Positions 50,575 to 57,593 of a DNA stretch of 64,000 nt are shown here, one piece after another (position 1 is the stretch's first letter; every line of letters begins with the position of its first letter). The notes beneath the pieces were generated by a model that saw only the letters and a program-made list of their open reading frames with translations, ran no database searches and was not told the DNA's origin. Source of the DNA: Jatrophihabitans sp964252635 (GTDB taxonomy: Bacteria > Actinomycetota > Actinomycetes > Mycobacteriales > Jatrophihabitantaceae); NCBI RefSeq assembly GCF_964252635.1, contig NZ_CAXUNP010000011.1, positions 38,889-102,888 on the forward strand. Direction: 5' to 3'. Position numbers and translations under genes: made by a program.

Positions 50575-51105
50575 GTGACAGACCCTACGTGCAGCACGTC
50601 CGAATGCGAGCGCAAAGCTCAGATCGCAGGACGCTGCAAACTCTGCTACCACCGCGAATGGCGGGCGGCTCACCGGCCACCCAAGCCGAAGGTAATCGTG
50701 CCAGTGCTTGATCGCCTGGCGCGGCGCTCAGTCTGGCGCGGCGAATGTCTCGAGTGGACTGGTGCAACGAATCGAGGTGGCTACGGCATAGTCCATCTGT
50801 TGGATGCGCCGTCCGTATTGGTGCACCGTCTCGCGTGGATCGAGTTGCACGGTCAACCATCCGCCGAGACACCTAACGTGCTGCACCGCTGCGACAACCC
50901 GCCCTGCTGGCGCGACGACCACCTGTTTCTCGGAACCCAACCGGACAACGTCGCCGACATGGTCACCAAGGGCCGGCATGCCAACTCCCGCAAGACGCAC
51001 TGCTCTCGCGGCCACAAGTACACCCCGCAGAACACCCGGGTCTACGACGGGCACCGCCGCTGCATCAAATGTTTCGGTCCAGGCGGATTTGCCCACGCGA
51101 GCTGA
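50575..51105 (+). CDS. HNH homing-type endonuclease
   Basis: 176 residues. Zinc knuckle TCSTSECERKAQIAGRCKLC, then RGECLEWTGATNRGGYGIVH, APSVLVHRLAWIELHGQP and PNVLHRCDNPPCWRDDHLFL, the HNH core, and a C-terminal CSRGHKYTPQNTRVYDGHRR with CIKC. Such free-standing nucleases spread by cutting phages lacking them. It splits the usual order gp10-like then chaperone. GTG 50575 follows GGGAG by 8 nt. Confidence 0.88.
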   Translation: MTDPTCSTSECERKAQIAGRCKLCYHREWRAAHRPPKPKVIVPVLDRLARRSVWRGECLEWTGATNRGGYGIVHLLDAPSVLVHRLAWIELHGQPSAETPNVLHRCDNPPCWRDDHLFLGTQPDNVADMVTKGRHANSRKTHCSRGHKYTPQNTRVYDGHRRCIKCFGPGGFAHAS

Positions 51106-51107
51106 CC

Positions 51108-51128
51108 CGGACGCCGATCCGGAGCATC
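51108..51128 (+). promoter_or_regulatory. Late-region CGGACG-N12-ATC element, copy 6
   Basis: CGGACG at 51108-51113 and ATC at 51126-51128, two bases after the HNH stop. A 42-nt leader with a GAAGAGAG ribosome site precedes ATG 51171. Confidence 0.55.
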
Positions 51129-51170
51129 ACCCGCGACCCCATCACTGGTTCCTGAGCCGAAGAGAGTCCG

Positions 51171-51659
51171 ATGAGCAACACGCGTAAGGCTGCGATCGCC
51201 GGTCAGCCGTCCATCACCACCACCGGGAAGCGGAAGCTGACCAGCAAGGACAAGAAACCGTTCACGATCGACGGTGACACCTACTACTTGCTGCGGCCGA
51301 AGTCGATCGTGCTGGGGCAGATCTCGAACCTGATCGACCCGTCGCGGCCGTGGGACGAGGGCGAGAACTACCGCGTGATCATGACCTACACCGGCACGAT
51401 GGTGGGGTACATCGAGCAGACTCCCGCCGACCCCGACACGGGACGCCCGACTGGCCGTGAGTGGATCCAGCGGCGCCTGTCTGACCCGGAGGACGACCTC
51501 GACCTCGACGCGTTCGTGCCGCTCGTCACCCAGATTCTGCAGTCGTGGATGGACGACGCCCCCGAGGTGGGCGACGAGCGCCCTACTGGGTCGCCGGCCG
51601 CATCCTCGCCGCGGCCGGCCCGCTCGCGCTCCGGCGCATCTCGGGCCGGTACACGCTAG
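51171..51659 (+). CDS. Tail assembly chaperone, short (G-like) product
   Basis: 162 residues. A basic start, then FTIDGDTYYLLRPKSIVLGQ and WDEGENYRVIMTYTGTMVGY; DPEDDLDLDAFVPLVTQILQ ends the domain. The last 30 residues after WMDDAPEVGDERP are low complexity, as expected for the unshifted product. It lies two genes before the tape measure gene. A -1 slip in the overlap would fuse it to the next frame. Confidence 0.75.
   Translation: MSNTRKAAIAGQPSITTTGKRKLTSKDKKPFTIDGDTYYLLRPKSIVLGQISNLIDPSRPWDEGENYRVIMTYTGTMVGYIEQTPADPDTGRPTGREWIQRRLSDPEDDLDLDAFVPLVTQILQSWMDDAPEVGDERPTGSPAASSPRPARSRSGASRAGTR
51558..51563 (+). promoter_or_regulatory. Putative -1 frameshift site (GCC CCC)
   Basis: In the chaperone frame GCC-CCC-GAG lets the tRNA on CCC re-pair one base back on CCC, and reading continues CGA-GGT-GGG in the downstream frame, giving ...DDAPRGGRRAPYWVAG. 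It is the only run in the 115-nt overlap that permits full re-pairing that I can see, and is not the usual heptamer. Confidence 0.4.
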
Positions 51660-51964
51660 CCACCGGCGGCGACCTGCACGACCTGCCGCCGCGGCTGTTC
51701 TTCGACGCGGTCGAGTCGTGGATCAGGGAGCAGATTCAGACCGAGCAGCAGGCGGCGGAGTGGGAGCGGGTGCTGCAACGCCCGCACCTGTCGATCGTCC
51801 GCGCCGACCTGTCGGCGATCCTGCTGCGCGCGGCCGTCACGACGGCGGAGCAGATCGCCGCGCGTGTCGTCGACCCTGACCTCGGCGCGATCGCCCCGGC
51901 GCCGGCGGGGTGGAGCGACGACGAGCTGCTCGCCGAGTCAATGGCGGCGTTTGCCGGGGGCTGA
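51563..51964 (+). CDS. Tail assembly chaperone, -1 frame extension (T part of GT)
   Basis: The second frame (open from 51545) has no ribosome site and encodes RRAPYWVAGRILAAAGPLAL, FFDAVESWIREQIQTEQQAA and LLAESMAAFAGG, a helical domain typical of the T part of G-T chaperones. It should be made only as a fusion of about 264 residues that binds the tape measure protein during tail assembly. The relation -1 to the G frame (frame 0 to frame 2) is correct. Confidence 0.7.
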   Translation, partial: RGGRRAPYWVAGRILAAAGPLALRRISGRYTLATGGDLHDLPPRLFFDAVESWIREQIQTEQQAAEWERVLQRPHLSIVRADLSAILLRAAVTTAEQIAARVVDPDLGAIAPAPAGWSDDELLAESMAAFAGG

Positions 51965-51978
51965 TAGAAGGGATTGTC

Positions 51979-52356
51979 ATGGGTGAGAGCGAAGAGATCG
52001 GCGTGGTCATTGGTAGGGCCGTCGATCGACTCGTGGACGCGGGTCTGTGGGACGAGAAGCGCAGCGCGGATTACGAGGTACACAAAGAGGACGTGGTGCG
52101 AGCGAGAGCTCGGTTGAGGCGAGCTGGTGAGAAGCTCACTTCGAATCCGGGGAACCAACGGCTGGCATTACTGTGCGTGGCGGCTATTCGAGAAAACTTC
52201 CGGGCATTCGCCAACTTTCTTGAGACGGTGGGCGTGGACGGACTTGCTCGCCGGTATCGAGCCGCGGCACTGCTCGAGGATCGTGAGCTGGCCGCTGTCT
52301 GTAACGATCTCGACAGCTTGGAAATAGAGACAAACCCCAGGTTCGACCGCGGTTAG
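51979..52356 (+). CDS. Orphan gene between chaperone and tape measure (unknown)
   Basis: 125 residues, mostly helical: IGVVIGRAVDRLVDAGLWDE, VRARARLRRAGEKLTSNPGN, IRENFRAFANFLETVGVDGL. No family recognised. ATG 51979 follows AGAAGGGA. The region is visibly lower in GC than its neighbours (e.g. TTGGAAATAGAGACAAACCC near the end), pointing to recent gain. Confidence 0.65.
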   Translation: MGESEEIGVVIGRAVDRLVDAGLWDEKRSADYEVHKEDVVRARARLRRAGEKLTSNPGNQRLALLCVAAIRENFRAFANFLETVGVDGLARRYRAAALLEDRELAAVCNDLDSLEIETNPRFDRG

Positions 52357-52366
52357 CTCGCCCGCC

Positions 52367-52387
52367 CGGACGCCGGTTCTGAGAATC
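52367..52387 (+). promoter_or_regulatory. Late-region CGGACG-N12-ATC element, copy 7
   Basis: CGGACG at 52367-52372, ATC at 52385-52387, 5 nt, then GTG 52393, the start of the tape measure gene. No other initiation signal is present. Confidence 0.6.
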
Positions 52388-52392
52388 GGCGC

Positions 52393-55300
52393 GTGACCAG
52401 CGGCGTAGTGGGCGGTGCGCGCGTCGTCATTACCGCGGACGTGGCTGCGTTTGGCCGCGAAGCTCGCGAGAGCGTCACCCCGGCGGTGAAGGCCCTGGGC
52501 ACTGAGATCCAGAAGTCGCTGGACACGTGGCCCGCTATGTGGGGCCGCGCGGGCGCCGCCTCAGGAGAGGCGTTCGCCGAGGCCGCGGCGAAAACTGCCC
52601 TGGCGGGGATGAAGACCCTGGGCGTCGAGACCGTCGCGCAGCTGCGGGCCGTCACTGCCGCCACGGTGCAGGCCTCGGCGCAGCAGGCGGCCGCCACCGA
52701 GAGGGTCACGAAGTCCACGGAGCGGTCTACCCGCACGCGCACTACCGACGCGGACGCGGCGAAGGCGCAGGCTGACGCGAGCGCGCGGCTCAGCGGCGTC
52801 ATGGGCGAGCTCGTCGGGGTGTCCGACCGGGTCGCTCAGGCGACGCTGCGTCAATCGGTCGCCCAGTCACGCGCCGCCGGGGAGACGGACGCCTCTTCGG
52901 TGGCCTACCGGCGTGCCGCGTCGGCGCAGGCAACTCTGATCGGGTCGTCCCGGTCCCTCGCCGCCGCGCAGAAGGAAGCGACTGCCTCGACGGGGCTGCT
53001 GTCCGGCCGGTTCGGCGGCCTCATCCGCTCAGCGGGCGAGCTGGGGCTGGTCGTCGGCGGGTTCGAGGCGGTCAAGAAGGCCATCGATATCGGCAAGGAG
53101 GCCGGCGACTTCCAGCAGAAGATGCTGCTGATCAAGACCAACGCGGGCGCGTCCGCCGCCGAGGTCAGCACCATGAGCAGCGCGGTGCTGAAGATGGCGG
53201 GCCCGCTCGCTACCGGCCCTGACGAGCTCGCCGACGCGCTGTACCACGTCGAGCAGAACGGGCTCCGCGGCAAAGACGCGCTCGACGCCCTCCGCGTCGG
53301 CGCCCAGGGCGCGAAGATCGGCATGGCCAGCGTCGAAGACACCACGAACACGATGACGATCGCGATGGCGTCCGGCATTCACGGTGTGCAGAACCTGCAG
53401 CAGGCGATGGGGTTCATGATCGCCACCGTCGGTACCGGCGACATGCGGCTCCGCGACCTGAATGAGGCGCTGTCCGGCGGTCTGTTGTCCACCGCCAAGG
53501 GCTTCGGGGCGTCGCTGCGCGACGTCGCCGCCGTGCTCGCCACCCTCGGTGACAATGGCATCCGAGGCGCGAACGCCGCGACCGCCGTAAGGCAGACCCT
53601 GATGGGGTTCGCGTTACCCGCGAAGGGCGGCGCTGCGGCGCTGCAGCAGGTGGGCCTGTCGATGACGAGCCTGCGCGACGCGATGCAGAAGCACGGCCTC
53701 GTGTACGCGATGAACGACCTCGAGCGGCACATGACGGCCGCCGGCGTCACCGGCAACAAGGTCGGCGGGTTCATCACGCAGGCGTTCGGGAAGCGGGCCG
53801 GCGCCGGTGTCGGCGTGCTGATGGGCGAGATCGACCGGCTCAACACCAAGTACGCCGAGGCGCAGAAGGGAGCGCAGAGCTTCGGCGCCCGGTGGGCCGC
53901 CACCACGAAGACGGCCAAGTTCCAGTTTCAGGAGCTGAGCGCCGGGTTCCAAGCTGACGCGGTCCGCATGGCGACCGCCGCGCTGCCCGTCGTCACCGTC
54001 ATCGGTGGGCAGCTCGGCGGAGCGCTACACGACCTAATGCACGTCGCGAGCGAGGTCGGGTCCGCGCTCAAGCCCGTGTTCGTCGCCTTCGGCGGCGCGG
54101 CCGTCGGGGCGGCGTTCGCTCTGCACGGAATCGCGTCCGCGCTGTCCGCGATCGCGCCGGTGATCAAGGTGGTCGCCGCCGCCTGGGCCGGGCTGTTCCT
54201 GGGCCAGGTCGCCGCTCGAGCCGCGGTCGGCCTGATCTCACTCGTCGGGTCCGGGTTCGAGACGCTGCAGCTCAAGGCCGCGTACGCCCAGGACGCCATC
54301 TCGGCCGGGTGGGCCCGCATGGGGGGCTCGGCTACCGCGGCGGCCGCCGAGACGGGGGTCGCGGCCGCCAGCATCGGCGCCGAGGCCGAGGGCGCTGCGG
54401 CGACGGTCGCGGGTGCGGGCGAGGCGGCGGAGGCCGGGTGGGCTGGTCTGGCGGGCCCAATCGGCGCGGCCGCGCTCGGCGTGTTCGCGGTCATCTCGAT
54501 GTTCCACAAGTCGGCCGGCGCCTCGAAGGAGGCGTCGAACGCGGTCAAGGCGTACAGCGACGTCCTGTCGAGCGCGCCGAGCCAGTCGGAACTGGTCGGC
54601 ACGATCACCGACCAGCTCAAGAGCGACGGCGTCTCGAAGGAATTGATCGCCGTCAACCAGGGTCTTCGGACCGGTGCCATCACGGGCAAGCAGTTCGTCG
54701 AGGCAATCCAGTCCGGCGGCAAGCCGCTCGACCAGCTCCGCTCCCGCCTGCAGGGAGTGGTGAAGGACGGCACCGTCTGGGTCTCGGACACCAAGTCGGT
54801 CCTCACCCCGGCTGCGAAGGCGGCCGAGCAGGCGATCAAGCACCTCAACACCCAGTACAGCTCTCTCAGCGCCTCGGTCAAGAAGGAGTTCAACGACACA
54901 AAGGCGTTCGCGGGCACCGCCGCGGCGGTGCAGAAGACGACCGTCGCGACCCATCTCGGCACCGAAGCGGCGCAGCAATACGCGTCGATGGCGGGCTTCG
55001 TCGTCAGCAAGAACGGGATCGTCGCGGCCAGCCAGAGCGTCGTGAACGCCGCCGTGAACAACGTCGCACGGGCCTACAACACGGCCACCGCCAGCGGATC
55101 CGAGTTCCTCTCGGAGCTGCAGTCGTTCGCCAAGACGGCCGGCACCGCGGCGGACCGGGCGTCGCTGATCAGCGCGATTCTCAAGGCGAACGCGGGCGAC
55201 GCGCTGTCCTACGCCTCCACCATGAATGCCGCCGCCACCGCGACGGCGCAGCTTGGCACCGACATCCGCAGCGCGGCGAAGAGCACTGGCAAGGGCGGCG

Positions 55301-57582
55301 AGTCGACCGGGACGTTCCTCCGCTCCATCGTCGACCTGAAGAACGGGACGATCAGCTACGGCAAGACGGCCGCCGCGCCGCTGATCTCGAACTTGCAGTC
55401 CATCCAGACGGCCGCGCTGAACGCCGCGTCCGGCACCTACCAGCACCTGCTGGCAACCCAGGGCGCTGGCCGCGCCTCGGCCGCCGCCGTCACCCAGTAC
55501 AAGGGCGTCGAGAACAGCCTCGTCGCGCAGCTGCAGAAGCTGGGCCTGACGAAGGATGCCGCGCAGGCGCTCACGAACAAGTACCTCGGCGTCCCGTCAC
55601 GCGTCCGCACACAGATTGAAGCCGCCGGCACCAACCCAGTCGTGACCGTCCTCAACAAGATCGGGACGCAGCTCGCCTACCTCACGGGTCACCCGTGGAA
55701 CGCGACCGTTCACCTCGACGCCGACACCTCGGGCGCGCGCTCCAAGATCCTGGCGGTAGCCAACGGCTACTACCAGGCGACCGTCGTAGTCGACAACAAC
55801 GGCATCCGCCGGCACGCGACGGGCGGCGCGATCCAGGGTGCGGGTACCGGCACGTCGGATAGCATCCTGGCGCGGTTGTCAAACGGTGAGCACGTGTGGA
55901 CCGCGGCCGAAGTGCGGGATATCGGCGGCCAGGGCGCCATGTACCGGATGCGGAGCATGGCCCGCCGCGGCCTGCTCAGCTTTGCCTCTGGCGGCGCCGT
56001 GGGGAATTACACCGCGATCGCCCGCGAGCTCGCCGCGCTCGGTGCCACGAAGGCGGGAATCGCGGGGTTCCTCGGCAACACCCGCATCGAGTCCGGGGGC
56101 AGCTTGAACCCGTCCTCGGGTCCGGCGCACGGGCTGCAGCAGTGGCAGTTTGGTCGGTTCACCGAGCTCAAGGCGCTGGCCAGCCGCATGCACAAGTCGT
56201 GGACGTCGCAGGCCGTCCAGCTAGCGATGATCAAACGTGAGCTGACCGGCGGCTACAAGGGCACGCTCCACACTCTGCAGCACGCCACCAGCGCCCGCGC
56301 GGCCGCTGCCTACGTCGACCAGCACTATGAGGGCAGCGACGGGTCCGCGCGCCAGAAGCGTGAGTCGGCCGCCGCCGCGTTCCTGGGCCAGTTGAAGTCC
56401 GGGAAGCTGTCGAGCGGCCCGGTGACTGTCGGCGGCATCTCCTACGCCACGCAGCGCGCGGCGCAGAACGCGGTCGTGCGGGCCTACCAGAAGCTGGGCC
56501 AGGACATCCCCAAGTTCAACGCCACCCTCGGGAAGTCCGTCGCCACCATCACCGCCGCCGGCAACGCCCTGACCAAGGACCTCCGCACCCTCGGCGCGTC
56601 ACGCAAGCAGCTCGCCGCCGTACACACCGACCTCGCGAAGCTCAACAGCGTCAGCCGGAACCGGGCGGGCCTGGCAGCGCGGCTCGGCACCCCAGCGAAG
56701 GCCGAGTCGGAGACGGCGTACCAGAAGCTGACCGACGCGATCAGCGCCTACTACGACGAGAAGTCGACCGTCACGCAGGCGCAGCTGCAGGGGTTCGACC
56801 CGCTGTCGGCCGGGCAGGGGTTCGGCGGGTTCTCTCTCGCGCAGTCGCAGACGGCGCTCGTCGGGCAGGCGTCGCTGCTCAGCCGCCGCAAGTCTCAGCT
56901 GGCGAAGCTGTCGAAGGAGGGGGTCACGGGCACGCTGTACAAGCAGCTCGCCGAGGGCGGCCCTGCCGCCGACTCGCTACTGACCGCGCTGGCGGGGGCG
57001 TCGAAGTCGCAGGTGTCGTCCTACCTGAAGTCGTTCAACTCGGTGCAGTCGCTGGCCGGCAGCGTCGGGTACACCGCGGCGCAGACGCTGAACGGCAAGC
57101 AGTGGAAGGCGGCTCAGGACCAGGTCAACCTGCTGAAACAGCAGATCGCCGGCGATGACCGCCGGTCGAAGACCCTGATCGTGCACATCGACCGGATCGC
57201 CGCGCGGGTGCGGGGCGCGGCGCATCACGCGGGCGGCGGCTGGTCCCGCGGGCCCGGCTCGTCGATCTCTGACTCGATCCTGGAGTGGCACTCCGACGGG
57301 GAGTTCACCGTCAACGCCCGCGACGCGCATCGCAACGCTCCGCTGCTCGAGGCGATGAACGCGGGTAAGACGCTCGACTTCGGCCGCACGATCCGCACCG
57401 CTCCTGTGAGCACCGCCGCCACCGCGGTCGACAACACCCCGCTGCTCGCCGAGATCAGCCGCAAGCTCGACATGCTCGCCGCCATCACCGGCATCGGCGC
57501 CGACGTCGTCGACAGCCTCAACCACGGTTCCCGCGGCGCCACCCTGCTGGGCCGCAGCCAGCCGGCCGGACGCCAGTACTGA
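52393..57582 (+). CDS. Tape measure protein with internal phage-tail lysozyme domain
   Basis: 1,729 residues. The N-terminal coil and TMP core include GSSRSLAAAQKEATASTGLL, DELADALYHVEQNGLRGKDA and LATLGDNGIRGANAATAVRQ. Hydrophobic segments lie near residues 555-650. At about 1204-1335, YTAIARELAALGATKAGIAG with FLGNTRIESGGSLNPSSGPA and HGLQQWQFGRFTELKALASR is a phage-tail lysozyme domain (glutamate in RIESGG). Two DSIL...W motifs (ARLSNGEHVW; EWHSDGEFTV) flank it. Length sets the tail length; the enzyme part should open the cell wall on entry. Confidence 0.92.
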   Translation: MTSGVVGGARVVITADVAAFGREARESVTPAVKALGTEIQKSLDTWPAMWGRAGAASGEAFAEAAAKTALAGMKTLGVETVAQLRAVTAATVQASAQQAAATERVTKSTERSTRTRTTDADAAKAQADASARLSGVMGELVGVSDRVAQATLRQSVAQSRAAGETDASSVAYRRAASAQATLIGSSRSLAAAQKEATASTGLLSGRFGGLIRSAGELGLVVGGFEAVKKAIDIGKEAGDFQQKMLLIKTNAGASAAEVSTMSSAVLKMAGPLATGPDELADALYHVEQNGLRGKDALDALRVGAQGAKIGMASVEDTTNTMTIAMASGIHGVQNLQQAMGFMIATVGTGDMRLRDLNEALSGGLLSTAKGFGASLRDVAAVLATLGDNGIRGANAATAVRQTLMGFALPAKGGAAALQQVGLSMTSLRDAMQKHGLVYAMNDLERHMTAAGVTGNKVGGFITQAFGKRAGAGVGVLMGEIDRLNTKYAEAQKGAQSFGARWAATTKTAKFQFQELSAGFQADAVRMATAALPVVTVIGGQLGGALHDLMHVASEVGSALKPVFVAFGGAAVGAAFALHGIASALSAIAPVIKVVAAAWAGLFLGQVAARAAVGLISLVGSGFETLQLKAAYAQDAISAGWARMGGSATAAAAETGVAAASIGAEAEGAAATVAGAGEAAEAGWAGLAGPIGAAALGVFAVISMFHKSAGASKEASNAVKAYSDVLSSAPSQSELVGTITDQLKSDGVSKELIAVNQGLRTGAITGKQFVEAIQSGGKPLDQLRSRLQGVVKDGTVWVSDTKSVLTPAAKAAEQAIKHLNTQYSSLSASVKKEFNDTKAFAGTAAAVQKTTVATHLGTEAAQQYASMAGFVVSKNGIVAASQSVVNAAVNNVARAYNTATASGSEFLSELQSFAKTAGTAADRASLISAILKANAGDALSYASTMNAAATATAQLGTDIRSAAKSTGKGGESTGTFLRSIVDLKNGTISYGKTAAAPLISNLQSIQTAALNAASGTYQHLLATQGAGRASAAAVTQYKGVENSLVAQLQKLGLTKDAAQALTNKYLGVPSRVRTQIEAAGTNPVVTVLNKIGTQLAYLTGHPWNATVHLDADTSGARSKILAVANGYYQATVVVDNNGIRRHATGGAIQGAGTGTSDSILARLSNGEHVWTAAEVRDIGGQGAMYRMRSMARRGLLSFASGGAVGNYTAIARELAALGATKAGIAGFLGNTRIESGGSLNPSSGPAHGLQQWQFGRFTELKALASRMHKSWTSQAVQLAMIKRELTGGYKGTLHTLQHATSARAAAAYVDQHYEGSDGSARQKRESAAAAFLGQLKSGKLSSGPVTVGGISYATQRAAQNAVVRAYQKLGQDIPKFNATLGKSVATITAAGNALTKDLRTLGASRKQLAAVHTDLAKLNSVSRNRAGLAARLGTPAKAESETAYQKLTDAISAYYDEKSTVTQAQLQGFDPLSAGQGFGGFSLAQSQTALVGQASLLSRRKSQLAKLSKEGVTGTLYKQLAEGGPAADSLLTALAGASKSQVSSYLKSFNSVQSLAGSVGYTAAQTLNGKQWKAAQDQVNLLKQQIAGDDRRSKTLIVHIDRIAARVRGAAHHAGGGWSRGPGSSISDSILEWHSDGEFTVNARDAHRNAPLLEAMNAGKTLDFGRTIRTAPVSTAATAVDNTPLLAEISRKLDMLAAITGIGADVVDSLNHGSRGATLLGRSQPAGRQY

Positions 57583-57587
57583 GCATC
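57567..57587 (+). promoter_or_regulatory. Late-region CGGACG-N12-ATC element, copy 8
   Basis: CGGACG at 57567-57572, inside the last codons of the tape measure gene, ATC at 57585-57587, 6 nt, GTG 57594. Confidence 0.6.
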
Positions 57588-57593
57588 TAGGGC

